A program made the translations under genes and the position numbers. From Nicotiana tabacum (Eukaryota; Streptophyta; Magnoliopsida; Solanales; Solanaceae), in assembly GCF_000715075.1 (NCBI RefSeq), contig NC_134096.1, positions 63,745,854 to 63,809,853 of the forward strand: a stretch of 64,000 nucleotides of DNA, given 5' to 3'. This document shows, piece after piece, positions 45,833 to 57,725 of the stretch. The first letter of the stretch is position 1; every line of letters begins with the position of its first letter. The notes beneath the pieces were generated by a model that made no database searches, was not told the DNA's origin, and saw only the letters and a list, made by a program, of their open reading frames with translations.

Positions 45833-48571
45833 GTTACCAACACACCTTTCACCTCCATGCATCTCCAATGAACCTTCCTAGGAACCTTGTCATGCGCGTT
45901 CTCTAGGTCAATAAACACTATGTGAAAATCCTTTTTCCTATCCCTCAAATGTTCCACCAACCTCCTGATAAGTTGGATAGCTTTTGTAGTAGAACAACCC
46001 GGCATGAACCCGAATTGGTTGTCGTATACTGACACTGCCCTCCTTACCCTCCCTTCCACCACCCTCTCCCAAACTTTTATGGTATGACTTAGTAACTTGA
46101 TGCCCCTATAATTGTTATAATTCTAAATATCACCCTTGTTCTTGCACAACGGTATCATCGTACTCCACCTTCATTCATCTGGCATCCTCTTCGTTATAAA
46201 GATAATATTAAATAGCGCCGTCAACCATTCCAAGCCTGCTGCTACCACGACCTCCTCAGCCTTAATACTCTTACAATACCTAAAGTCTTGGTGACTCCCG
46301 GAATGCCCCAATTCCCTTAGCACAATGTCTCTGTCCCTTTCTTCATTCATAAGTCTATGGAAGTAATCTTGCCATCTCCGCTTAATCTAGGCATCTTCCA
46401 TCAATATTATGCCTTCCTCGTCCTTGTTGCACCTCACTTGATCCAGGTCATGAGCCTTCCTCTCTCTCGCCTTGGCCAGCCAAAATAACTTCTTCTCCCC
46501 TCTTTTGTCCCCCAACTCCTCATACAGACGAGCAAACACTGCAGTCTTAGCCTTCGTGACGCTAATTTCGCCTCCTTACTGGCTTTTTATACCTTCCTCT
46601 GTTCGCTCTCCTATATTCCTCGTATGTGCTCTCTACTAACCTAAGATACACCGCTTTCTTTGCTTCCACTTTACTGTGGACCACATCATTCCACCACCAG
46701 TCGCCTCGGTGCCCGCCATAGTAACCCTTCGATACCACTAACACCTCTCTCGCAACTTTTCATATATAGTCCGTTGTCGATGTCCTCATCTTGCTAGCAT
46801 ACCCGCTACTCTTCCAGGTTCCCATAGCCATCAACCTCCCCTCCAATTTCTGAGTTTTATCTCTCGTCAAGGCTCCCTACCCGATCCTCGGTTGACCCCA
46901 GACAAACCTCTTCTTCCTCTTTAATAATATACCGACGTCCATCACCAAGAGCCTATGTTGCGTCGCGAGGGTCTCACTCGGTATAACTTTGCAATCCTCG
47001 CAAATCGCCTATCACATCTCATGGGGAGGAGGTAATCAATCTGAGTCTTAGCCACCGTACTCCAGAAAGTAACCAAATGCTCCTCCCTTTTCGAAAAACT
47101 AGAGTTCGCGATCACCAACTCAAGAGCTCTTGCGAAATCCAACAGTGAAGTACCTCTTCTATTCCTATCTCCAATTCCGAAGTCACCATGCACCTTGCCA
47201 TAGCCACCACTAGAAGACCCTATATGCCCATTAAAATGTCTTCCTATGACTAGCTTCTCCGCAAGCGGCCGACTATGCACCATCTCGTCCAACCCCTCCC
47301 AAAAGCACCTATTGACCTCCTCATCTAAGCCCGCTTGCGGCGCATAGGCACTAATAACATTCAAAGTGCTCCCTTCAACTACTAACTTAATCAACATTAA
47401 TCTATTATTCACCTGCCCGACCTCTACCTCTGACTCTCTGAGTTCCCTATCTACTAAAATACCCAATCCGTTCTTACCCTTTTTACTTCCCGAGTACCAT
47501 AATTTATACCCGTATGCATTACTCCCCCTCGAACCTTTCTCTTCTGTAGAATCTTCGCTAACTCTATAGACTTACCCGTCGATGTCCCTATGTTCCACGA
47601 TCTAATTCTCAACCTATAGTCTCCCTTGGTCCCCTTACCCCCTAAGCCCTGTCCATACCCCTTTTGGCCCCGTCACTTCCCATATCTCCTGCCTTCTCCC
47701 CCGCCCACCCCGAGGACATGCCCTTACTCCACCATTACAGACCCCGATCACTATACCTACGGTAACCTAGGAAAATGCTAACATAAATAGCAACGATCCA
47801 AACTAAAGGCAAAACAAGTAGTAATCATAGGCATGCTACTAGAATGACTAAACTAGTATGAACTACTATGGTAACAGTATAAATAACATAAGAGGAAGAG
47901 AAATAGAGGGCAGGAGGTACCACCTCCCGAGAATAGAACCTAGAATTTCGACTTGATGTATAGCTGAGTCTGCGGAACCTGACGTACTCCCTTCCAACTT
48001 CCCTCCGTCCCTTATTAATGCTCACCGACCTGCTCGGCTACATTTTCCCGCGTGTCTCCCGCCCGTCTCCAAGTGCCGCAAAATACAACCTGAAAAAACA
48101 TACAAACACCAAGGCGCCGGACCGTCCTACTATCACCGGAAAGAAAAATAAAGACGCAAAAGGGAGGGGGCTGAAACTAGAAAAATAGAAGAAGAAAATA
48201 AAGAAAAAAGGGGGAGAAGCAGAGAAGGGCAGGGATAGAAGAAAGAATAAAGAGAGAGAGGGGGATGGGGATAGAAAAATAGAAGAAAATAGGGGGGCCT
48301 ACGGTGGCACAGTTATCGGAAAAGCTACTGCTAGGGTTTGAGGAGGAAAAGTAAAAAGGGTGGGGGTGGGGGGGGGGGAGGAAGAGGAGGGCGGAGAGAG
48401 AGAGAGAGGATAAAATAGAGAGATAGGAGAGAAGGGGCTTACCTGGCCATTGGTGGTCGCCGGCGCTGGCATAGGGGTTTTCTCTGGCCGAATTTGACCA
48501 TTACCCGAGAAAATCGAGGAGAGAGAGAGAGAGAGAGATAGAGAGCGTCTTTCACAGTGTTTGGGCTTCAT
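45833..48571 (-). mobile_element. RTE-type LINE, 5' part
   Basis: Continuation of the LINE at 31087-32351, beginning with the right target-site copy GTTAC. It carries the N-terminal RT, the linker region, the endonuclease domain and a presumed 5' UTR (about 47637-48571) with CT-rich microsatellites (read as GA-rich on the plus strand at 48395-48540). The 5' end is uncertain, because no LINE target-site duplication was identified. Confidence 0.8.
45838..47636 (-). pseudogene. RTE LINE endonuclease and N-terminal reverse transcriptase
   Basis: Starting near 47636, the minus strand reads an endonuclease/exonuclease/phosphatase domain: SWNIGTSTGKSIELAKILQK with the catalytic Asn, then a jump to NAYGYKLWYSGSKKGKNGLG in another frame. 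The family's central block with the catalytic Glu is therefore deleted near 47545. The frame 47466-46942 continues with LNVISAYAPQAGLDEEVNRC, HFNGHIGSSSGGYG and QIDYLL. After a degraded linker (46744-46562: DWWWNDVVHSKVEAKKAVYL), RT begins at 46062 with [20 protein letters not shown] and [14 protein letters not shown], and ends at the Tekay insertion. There are several frameshifts. Confidence 0.9.
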
Positions 48572-49247
48572 TCACGTTGATGCTAGTTTGGGCTTGCGTT
48601 AACTTTGGAAATAAGTTGTCCTCTTTTGACCATTTTTAGAGCCCGTTTGGGTTACCTGAAATTAATTAGCTTTTAAGCAGTAAGTATTTAAAAGCACTTT
48701 TTAAGTGCTGGAGCTGAATTTGTAATTAAGCAGCTAGGTGTTTGGATAAAAGAGCTGGAGCTGAAAATAAGCAGTTGATGTGCTTGGTAAAAAGTGCTGA
48801 AAAGTTCTTTTTCTATTAAGATGACTGAAATACCCTTAAAATTGTTAAGCGAAAAATGAGCTTGTTATTGCAGTATTTTAAATTTCAAATTAATTCAAAC
48901 ACAAATTAAGTTATGTCTCAATTAACTTTAGGTTATAGATTGTTTTGATAAGATTATAAATTATTTTATATAGTATTTTAAAAAAAAGCATTACATTTGT
49001 TTTCGAAATATACAATAAATTAGAGTCGTCTCAGCACAACTTGAATTTGCTACATAAAATCCAAACAAAGAAAGGCATCCAGAGTGACAATATTATCACG
49101 GCCCTATCAAGACACTTGGATTGAATCAAATCGCTCAATTACTCCATTATTAGAGAACCATGACCAAAACATCTAGAGCTGTATCTATGCCCGGTAAAAT
49201 GTCCAACGCAAAATTGAAAATAGCTAATGCCAAATATCGTATAGAAA

Positions 49248-50700
49248 TTACAAGCGTTCAGCATATTGCCAAATATCATCAGCAATCACGTCACGAGTAG
49301 CCATCCAAATGTTATCACTTTGATTTTCCACATTTTCTACGTTTACGCTATTAGCCCCCAGAGATGTGCCAACATCATGATCAACAGATGGAATATATCT
49401 CTCATCCTCAGCTGTTAGAAATGCATCATCCACCTTACATTTCTTTCTAATATAATTATGAATGGCCATAGTAGCAATGACGATATCCCTCTGGATATCA
49501 ATATCGTAATAATGCATATCCTGCAAAATAGACCACCTCGCTTTCCATACCCCAAATGTACGCTCCACAATGTTTCTACATGAAGAATGTAAATAATTAA
49601 ATTTTTCTTTCCTTCCTCTTGGTGCTCGCAATTGTCGTGTCGCACCTCGACGAAAATCTGCTAGGTGGTATCTCACATCAGCCCCTTTATATGGAGCCAT
49701 ATATCCCTTCATATGTGGATACCCTGCATCAACTAGGTAATATTTGTTTCCCAATGGGTGTGGAAAGTTAAGCTCTGGTCTACGAAGGGCCTCACCAAAT
49801 ATACGACTGTCATGAGATGCTCCTTCCCAGCCAACCCATGCAAATGTAAAACACATATTAAAGTCGACAACGGCAAGAATATTTTGAGTTGGATAACCTT
49901 TACGCCCTATATAAGGTATCTCTTGGCCTCGCGGTAATCTTGCTTTCACATGTGTACCATCAAGTGCTCCAATACAATCCTGTAAATATTTAAATACAAA
50001 AATATAATATAAATTTGCAATATTAAAATTTTGAGCTATAATGTAAAACTAGTTATTTAAAATTATCACTTACTTTAAAGAAAGGGAGATATCGTCGATT
50101 ATATGGCTTGTGATCTCCTACACCATCATTATAATTCAATTGCAGCCTAATAATATCTCTTGCGAGCTCACCAATGGACTTTAGAACACTATGAATGTGC
50201 CTATGAATTGTTTCTCCTGAGTGTTGAAATATCTCCTGTATCAATCGATTTCCGGCACCATGTGCACAAATCATAAGAAACATGCCTAGCTTCTCGTACA
50301 CAGACATTATACGTGTGGGTTGAAGACCATATTTTTCTGTTAAATCTTGTCATAAATTCACAAATACTAACTTTCTCAGTCGAAAATTCTCATAGCAACG
50401 CGTCTCATTTCCATGTAATATCTCTTGAATAAAAATATATCCGGTGTGCTTAGATGTACGACAGGGTACCTTGCATATGTATTTCTCGTAATACATCAAG
50501 ATACACTTACCTGTTATTACACATAATGCATCCCATTCCTTATTGTCTTGCTCATTTTGAAGTTTCTCCAATTCTTCTTGCATTTCATCTTCTTTCTCTC
50601 CATCATCTAGCAGATCATTTGGATAACAACATACAAAGTTGCTAATGTCCCAATCATTTAGATAATTGGATATCATGTTATTAATGTCCCAATTTTCCAT
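49248..50700 (-). pseudogene. PIF/Harbinger DDE transposase (HARBI1-like), one premature stop
   Basis: Exon 1 runs 50700-50074, a 94-bp phase-0 intron spans 50073-49980 (GTAAGTG...TTTACAG), and exon 2 spans 49979-49248. Exon 1 starts MENWDINNMISNYLNDWDI and includes HIHSVLKSIGELARDII and YNRRYLPFFK. Exon 2 opens DCIGALDGTHVKARLPRG with the first catalytic Asp, then YYLVDAGYPHMKGYMAPY with the second, and RNIVERTFGVWKARW with the Glu, so the DDE triad is complete. A single TGA at 50350-50352 interrupts exon 1 after LRKLVFVNL, while the frame continues QDLTEKYGLQPTRIMSVYEKL. Apart from this stop the protein looks whole, so the copy is probably young. The transposase would excise and insert the element at TTA sites together with the SANT protein. 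Confidence 0.92.
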
Positions 50701-50903
50701 TTAACTGAAAATAAAATAATAAAAAATAGTAACCATGGGCCATAGCGAAATAAAATGAAACCATTTAATTAATAAAACATAATAATAAAAAATATTTAAA
50801 CCAAAAATCATAAAGTCTAAACATGAAACAGTAAGAAATTTAACCATGAAAGTATATGAAACAACATCAAATAGCTAGTTTGAAATGCAATATGTATAAC
50901 ATA

Positions 50904-51954
50904 TTATTGTTGCTTCTTCAAGTATGATTGATAGTTATACTCCAACCAAGATTTTCGAGCTTCATCAGTATATAGCTTGGAAAATATCTCTCGTGTCTCT
51001 TTCTTAACAAGCAGGTTTAAAGAGAAGTTGAAAATTTTGCTCCCCTCAAAAATGCCAGGAATAGTTACCAACAAGTCAATACACTTCTCGATAGTGGCCT
51101 CTGATGTTGTAAGAGATGTAGCGCTACTTTTGTTGGACACCATCTCAAGTAGGGAGTGTATATCATGTTTTAGTCATACATCACCATACTTTGCCTTACT
51201 CTTTTTCCCTTGACTGCTAGTACCAACGCCATTAATTGACTTTCGTTTTTTTAATGATGGTTCAGGAAACCTAACAGAATGTACATGTTGCAAGATATCA
51301 TCGCTATCGTAACTCTTCTCATCATTAAGGTTACCAAATTGTTCACCCTGATCATAACCATAAAAAATATTTATTTCATCATCTAAATCTAATCCAATTC
51401 TCGACATCTGTTCTTGGCTTGCTGCTCGTGCTCTCTCTCTCCAGTGGCAACAATATCAGCAAACAACGCATCATATCGAAACCATATAAGAGAAAGATCT
51501 TTATTCCTAAATTTTTTGTATTTAGCATTCTCCTGCAACATAAATTATTAATTAACTTAAGAAAATAATAAATATTAACAATAAAATACTCTTAAAAAAA
51601 TATATAGAATGACTGTGAGATTTGTACCTTAATTTTTTGCTCTCACCAATCATCATCCGCAACAATTGTTTTTTTGTTTTCATCCCATCCTAAACCTGTC
51701 TCCCCCTTCATCAGCTGCTTAAAAAGAGTCTATTCGGCTTTCATATAATCCCAATGATTTTTCATTTGTTTTTTATCATACGTTCTTTCAGTCTTCTTAT
51801 TAAACTCATTAACCATATTTTAACATCCTTCCTTAGACAAATAAGTATTAGGTCTATTTCCTTTTCTTATCTCTTGTTCACACAACTCAACAAATTTAAT
51901 ATGGACATCATCACCCCACTTAGCATTATTTCGTCCGGTAAAATTTTCCGACAT
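50904..51954 (-). pseudogene. Harbinger ORF1-type Myb/SANT-like protein, several stops
   Basis: It starts MSENFTGRNNAKWGDDVHIK at 51954, followed by VELCEQEIRKGNRPNTYLSK and a trihelix/Myb-like domain. In-frame stops interrupt it three times, at about 51819-51821, near 51730 and near 51646, where neighbouring sequence suggests Trp or Lys codons. After an intron-like gap the frame resumes at 51407 (MSRIGLDLDDEINIFYGYDQ) and at 51143-50904. Plant Harbinger elements need such a protein for nuclear import of, and DNA binding by, the transposase. This copy cannot supply it. Confidence 0.85.
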
Positions 51955-51960
51955 GATTGA

Positions 51961-53075
51961 ATGTTACCAATCTGAAGAAAATAAAAATTCTTCGTAAGCT
52001 CTGTACAATGATATTCTAACCTAAAAAGTAAATAAATAGAAATATTTCATCATAAAAGGAAATAGAAAATAGTAGCTTCTACAATTCTTAGATTGTGAAT
52101 AGAAGTTACATGTAATGATTGACTAATGTTCTTTTGTAAATAGAGCATCCATAGGATGCCAATAATAAGAACTTCCTCTCTTTTTTTCCTACAAAAATAA
52201 TGATAATTTCAACCTTCTAAAGTGCATGTTGCCACATTCCTCCATACTTCAAATAAAATCCTGACGTATAACCAGTCATCGACGATAGAGCAATACACTT
52301 GCACCTCAATCTAATTAACGGAAGAATTTGCAGATAAACAATCTATAACTTCCCTTGCAATTAATGACAACAATATACTCAAGCCTATAGTGATCTTATG
52401 GATGATATATAATAGAAACAAAGATATACCATAACATTGCAATTATTCATCCATGCAATGTTAAATTGCTTCAACCATTCATATTGATCTTTCTTCAAGT
52501 AACAAAAGAAAAAAGAACGGACACAATTTTTTGGTTAGTGAATCACTAATACCTCATCATGATCTTAAAACGAAATAAAACCAAAGTAAAAGAGAGGACC
52601 TTACCTTAAACTGATCAACAACGTTGTCTACCAAGCAACTCAACCTTCAAGTTTCTTTACTGCACGCAAACTTTTATCTCCAAACGAGGAAGAGATTGTG
52701 AGCTCGAGTGAGAGATGAGGGATGGAGAGATTGCGAGGAAGGAAAGTTACGTTCTATGGAGAAAGACTGCAGAAAGAAAATGCCAAGATTGATTGAGAAA
52801 AGAAAAGAGTCGTAGTTAGGGTTTTAACGAGGGAAAGGTATTTTGGGGTTTATAAAATAATTTAAGGGATAGTAAAGTAATTTGTTTGGTCAAACGAAAA
52901 AAGTTGTTAAGCTAAAAAGCAATAAGTTGGAGGTGACCAACTTAGGGCTTTTAGCTTGTTTTGGCTTAAAAGCACCCTAACTTAAAAGCACTTAGATGTT
53001 AAGAAAACACCAAATTAAGCCAAAATATGCTTAAAAGCTAGTTTGACCAGCTTTTAAGCCCACCCAAACACCCTC
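51961..53075. mobile_element. Non-coding right arm of the Harbinger element
   Basis: About 1.1 kb from the SANT-gene start to the right terminal repeat. It includes the presumed promoter and 5' leader. Near the end it repeats TTAAAAGC and CTTAAAAGCACTTAG motifs that mirror those just inside the left end (48661-48790). No other gene was seen. Confidence 0.6.
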
Positions 53076-53346
53076 TTAATAGTCCCACTTTTTTTCTAAA
53101 ATTATTATTATTATTATGGCATTTGAGTTAGAATTGGAGTCCATAGCTTCACTTATCAGTTATAGGATTGCCTTCTCTCTCATTACTTTAAAGTTCAATC
53201 AGAAGTCTACAAGAAAGTCTGTGCTTACCCGTCCAATCAGTAAATAAAATAGAAGAATTTTATCAAGAGTCCAGAACCAAAATGATGCAAAATTAGACTC
53301 AAGACACAAAAATATGTGGGAAAAACTGTTGATAACCTTTTTATAT

Positions 53347-53543
53347 ATAGCGCATGTTTTACATGTGTTATACCTTAATAGCCACTTACCCCGTTAAGGT
53401 ATAGCGCATGAAAAACATGCGCTATGCTTAATGTTTGCTGACTCATAACAGTTGGTGAGTATAACACATGTATTACATGCGCTATATGTACAACACATAT
53501 AATAAATGCGCTATATGTACAACGCATATAATAAATGCGCTAT
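53347..53543. repeat. Array of five short palindromes on the 5' side of the MULE transposase
   Basis: The second unit is a perfect hairpin: ATAGCGCATG (53401-53410), AAAAA, CATGCGCTAT (53416-53425). Related units lie at 53347-53371, 53461-53485, 53491-53514 and 53521-53543, all with about 10-bp arms and a 4-5-bp AT spacer. The array lies 150-340 bp upstream of the transposase start. Confidence 0.8.
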
Positions 53544-53688
53544 ACATACCAATTGCCATTTTCTTTCACTGGATATTTCCTTACTTAAGGTCCAATATTA
53601 AGTCTTTAATAAATCATTTTGAAAAATTTATTCTTCAGCATCCTTTGTATCACCTCATATTCATCAATATTTTTTGAACTTTGCTAGA

Positions 53689-56600
53689 ATGCCTGAAGAA
53701 CGAAAAATTAGGGTTGCATTACATTGGGGTGGTGAGGTTGTGGTGGAGAATGACTCGGTACACTATAGTTATTCTCCACAGAGTATTGTTAAATTGCCAC
53801 TCAAATTGGAGTACGACAGATTGATATTTTTGATTTGTAAAAGAATGAGTGTGAGTAAACGTTCGGTTAATATTAAATTAACCGGAAGATATCCTTATTC
53901 GCTTACGCCGCAAGGGGTTGCTTGTTATGCCTAGTTTAACATCGAAGATGATGAAATTCTACAAGATTTTTAAGGACTCTGGATGAACACCGGGATGTTC
54001 TTGTGTTAAAATACTGAAAATGTACGTCAAGTTTGAAGACGTCAACAATATTAATGGTCTATAAAATATGAATAACACTCAATCATCTGATGGTGTTTTT
54101 GGACTTGTTTTATCCGAACAGGTTCCGTATGAAAGAGTGGCTAGATCTAAACTTATCTCCACGGGCTAATGATGAGCGATGACATAATTTCTCCCCAATG
54201 TAGCAACATGGAGGGTTGCCAAGTTTACATAATTCACATGCCGAGTGATAAATTTTAATTTTTGTTATTGTAGTATAATTGTTTTTATGCTTCGTACTAA
54301 CACTTATATCTTTCAAAGGGGTTACCAGCCAGATATGAATTTTACAAGTTATGAACCAACCAACAGTTGGAATATACCTAATTTTGGAGGTTTTGATAAT
54401 GCTCGTCCATCTGTGAGTCATCAACAACTCGATAATGTGCTTCATGGGCTATCTACGGATTATGAATTGTACGTTAAGAGATATAGTTAATATATGATGT
54501 TGTGATGACGCTGAGAAACTCGTTATTTTATTTATTGTGCAGTGAAAACAAGCAACGTGCCGATCCTGTCCTAACTCAGTTACGCGATGATGATATATCG
54601 AATCAGGATATGGTATATGCACATAGTGAGGAAGATGACAATGATGATGAGTCTGGACATGATACATCTTTTCCCGATGAGAGAGACGATGAGGAAACAC
54701 ACTTCGCAGATGAGAGTGAGAATGAGCAACCCGATTTGACAAGGGAGCATGATGCCATAACTGAGCATGCTCCGTATATGCAGACTCCACCTACCATTAT
54801 ACCCACAGTGTACGAGTCCGGTGTGACCTTTCATTTAAGGGAGATTTCCTACCTTGATTACTTGCCCCGTATGCCAGATGTGTATGCACTCACAAGGGAT
54901 CTTGACGATATTCTTACATAAATGTAGGCTGAATCTAGATCAACAGAGCTCTGTGAGAATATACTTTTTTGTGAGAAGTCGTGCCTTATCAGGGCGGTGC
55001 AAATGTCCACCATAAATATCTGCCATGAGATTGAGGTTGTTGAGTCAACTTAGGATATATATAAGGTTGTTTGTCATAGATGGGACCAAGGTTGTAAGTA
55101 GATGTTGTGTGCGAGAAAGTTGATAACTAATATGTGGATCATGGGGAAATAAATTGGCAAACACACTTGTGATATGGACACATTCAATGAGAATCAATTT
55201 AACTTAAATGTTGATTTGATTTCCCTTGTCTTGATTCCATACATTGAATCATCCATAAGGTACACGGTGAAAGAGTATATAACATCAGTTGTGCAGGTAT
55301 ATGGGTGTACCATTACCAAAAGAAAGGTATTTCTCGGGCGTAAACGTGCGTTTGAGATTGTTTATGGCAATTGAGATAAGTCATTTGCGGCTCTACCGGG
55401 GTACATGGTTACTCTGTAATACTTTAACCCAGGGAAAATTGTTGAATGGAAGCACGATCGGAGTCCTAACTTACTAGAATACATATTGAGATATGTGTTC
55501 TGAATATTTAAACCATCCACTGATGGTTTTGTTCATTGTGGGCCAGTAAACTCCATAGATGACACACATGTATATGTAAAGTATGATATAAAGATGTTGA
55601 TTGCCGTTGCAATAGATGCTAATGGAAGCATATTTCCCCTTGCATTTGCTATTTGTGCCAATGAAAGTCAAGAGACTTGGATATGGTTTTTAAACTATTT
55701 GAAGGAGCATGTTATGAGACATCGTTTAGATATTTGTCTAATATTTGATCGAAACAGTGGGATTTTAAGTTCCGTGTATCTTTTGGATGCATGGAAGGAA
55801 CCGTGCTCCTACCACCGTTACTGTGGATGGCTTACACGATTTAATGTAGATGGCTTCAATAGACCATCAAGAGAAATTCAAGATGCGAATGAAATTGATT
55901 AGGCAGGAAGACGAAGGAGCTTATCATTAGTTGATTCAACATGAGTTTGATATGTAGACTTTGCATAAAGACGATGGCGGAAGATGTAGAATTTTGACTA
56001 AAATGTGTTAGAATCTTTCAACGGGTTGTTGAAGTTGGCTCGTGGATTGCATGTCACTACCATAGTGCGGATGTCATTCAAGCAGCTGGCGGAGAGGTTT
56101 GTTGAAAGATTTCGCAGTGCATCATCCTTGTTGGAAAGGGGTATTCAATTTATGCCACAACCGATGAAATGATTTGAGAAATATTGGAAGCGGGCACAAT
56201 GGCATACATATTTGCGATATTGCAGCGATCAAAATATTTTGAAGTTAGCACCGGTTTGCATCAAAACCGCGGTAATAATACTCGTATCATTAATGAATCC
56301 ATGCGATTATTTTCATGTGGGAAACGGTCGATTTATCACTTGCCATACTCAAATGCCATGAAGTAGTTTCAACATGATGGGTTTGTAGCGATGAGGTATG
56401 TTGATAAAGAATATAGTGTGACTGCATACGGAAACACCTATAATGGCCACTTCCAACCAATGAGTTCTGAGCATTATTGGCCGTTGGAACCATTTAAAAT
56501 GGTTTGTAACAAGAATTTCTTGCGTCCCAGGCAAGTGCAAAAACTAACGCAGATACAGAACTAAATGGATGTTAGTGATACCGTATATGCACGTAAATAT

Positions 56601-56717
56601 GGTATATATTCCCAAACAAGACACGATTGTCGTAAATGTCCTACAGTCGGTTTGGAAAGCAGTAGCAATTCAGCTCCTGGTGGAAGTTCATCCAATATTA
56701 GTAATTTTCAAGCATAA
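53689..56717 (+). pseudogene. MULE transposase (MURA-like) pseudogene
   Basis: The start is MPEERKIRVALHWGGEVVVE at 53689. An acidic, low-complexity region follows (54550-54770: HSEEDDNDDESGHDT). The MULE core begins near 55174 (FNLNVDLISLVLIPYIESSI). The DDE region contains SIDDTHVYVKYDIKMLIAVA, LAFAICANESQETWIWFLNY and LIFDRNSGIL. The tail carries eroded SWIM (SCGKRSIYHLPYSNAMK, second Cys/His ligands replaced) and CCHC (ARKYGIYSQTRHDCRKCP, Tyr at two Cys positions) zinc motifs. It ends near TAA 56715-56717. Many stops and frameshifts run through it, for example at about 55076, 55151, 55374, 55899 and 56367. The family normally cuts and pastes MULE DNA. This copy is long dead. Confidence 0.85.
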
Positions 56718-56796
56718 AATTAATTTTTTGTAGCAGTATATTTAGTAGGAATAAGAGTCTGTAATGGTGTGTGCTTGCAATATTAATGAAATAAAA

Positions 56797-57160
56797 TTAT
56801 ATTTCCAATAATGTTAACTCTAATTGACACTTAGCATTGAAGATTCTATAGAATACTTTTAAAAAAACTTGAAGAAACAAATAATGATTTTTATTCATCA
56901 TTATCGTCACTGTCGGGACTAATTCATCGTTACTTTTGTCAGTCTCTTTATTGTCATTTTCTTCATCTTCTTCGTTACTGTCTTGTTCGTATCCGTCCGG
57001 ACCGAGGACATCATATTCTAGTCCCCAATTGATACACATTTCTCGTATTTCATCGCTATCATCAATAAGGCTACTTGCTTGATTTCTACAATAATATGGC
57101 ACTCCTATGTCCAACATCTGCGGTAGAAATTTTGGTAGTCCCTCCCACTCCAAAACTGTT
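56797..57160 (-). pseudogene. Unidentified acidic protein remnant, antisense to the MULE transposase
   Basis: About 118 codons, LEWEGLPKFLPQMLDIGVPYYC followed by a strongly acidic Asp/Glu/Asn stretch (QDSNEEDEENDNKETDKSND). The usual first codon is TTG, so it is probably an internal exon. TTTTTAACAG just upstream on the minus strand could be its 3' splice site. I do not recognise the family. It may be a cargo exon or chance. Confidence 0.3.
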
Positions 57161-57419
57161 AAAAATACAGAATAATCAAGATCTCTAAAATCTCCTTCAT
57201 CAAATGCCGAATAACTTCTAGTTCATCTTGGTGTGTATTAGTTTAGAACATTGCAGACAATGCTTGTGGTACAACTAGCCCATGATAATGACATAATACT
57301 TCATAATCATAACTTTTTGACTATAGGGGAACCCATCTTAGGTTTTCACTCTAAATTCGCATACCTCCAGACTTTGTAAAATGCATTTCCCCCCAATAAT
57401 GTGCCCTACAATTTTGAGA

Positions 57420-57420
<1 letters not shown>

Positions 57421-57474
<54 letters not shown>
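57421..57474. repeat. (TA)n microsatellite
   Basis: About 26 uninterrupted AT dinucleotides. The ORF of repeated Ile-Tyr codons running through it is an artefact of the repeat. Confidence 0.97.
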
Positions 57475-57479
<5 letters not shown>

Positions 57480-57725
57480 GCTACGGGACCAAGGGACGTA
57501 AAATACCATACCACTTGTCATCCACCAAATCAGTAGAGCAACCTAGTATGGTTCTTTCAAGGAAGGGATCGATTGTGTTCGATACGGATCTTGTGAACTA
57601 CCTTCAGTCTTTTGTCTCTTCTTAAACCACTTATTAAATGTAAGTGAAATTTTTAAATGGTTGTTTAAAATAATAACTGGAAATTTGGTTCAACTTAAGA
57701 AGAACCAAATAGGAGGTAGTTCAAA

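Larger units (their letters stand above)
32347..45837 (-). mobile_element. Ty3/gypsy Tekay-type chromovirus element with TSD GTTAC, nested in the RTE LINE
   Basis: The element spans 32352-45832 and is flanked by a perfect GTTAC duplication (32347-32351 and 45833-45837). It lies on the minus strand. It has two LTRs of about 2.7 kb, a primer site, a polypurine tract, gag and a full set of pol domains with a C-terminal chromodomain remnant. Long LTRs plus a C-terminal chromodomain point to the Tekay/Del lineage. Its right LTR contains a further insertion (41664-44576). The insertion splits the LINE reverse transcriptase, and the LINE sequence resumes in frame order on both sides. Confidence 0.95.
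48636..53078 (-). mobile_element. PIF/Harbinger DNA transposon with TSD TTA
   Basis: The element spans 48639-53075 (4437 bp). The ends GAGCCCGTTTGGGT (left) and GAGGGTGTTTGGGT (reverse complement of right) form terminal inverted repeats. Subterminal AGCTTTTAAGC-like motifs recur on both sides. TTA flanks both ends (48636-48638 and 53076-53078), the standard Harbinger target. Both expected genes are present on the minus strand: a DDE transposase and a Myb/SANT-like protein. Confidence 0.93.

Noticed and set aside
48299..48571. 90-codon minus-strand ORF rich in Ser, Pro and Leu
   Set aside because: It is translated from CT-rich microsatellites in the presumed LINE 5' UTR and has no domain.
57401..57625. 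ORF with repeated Ile-Tyr
   Set aside because: Produced by the (TA)n microsatellite.
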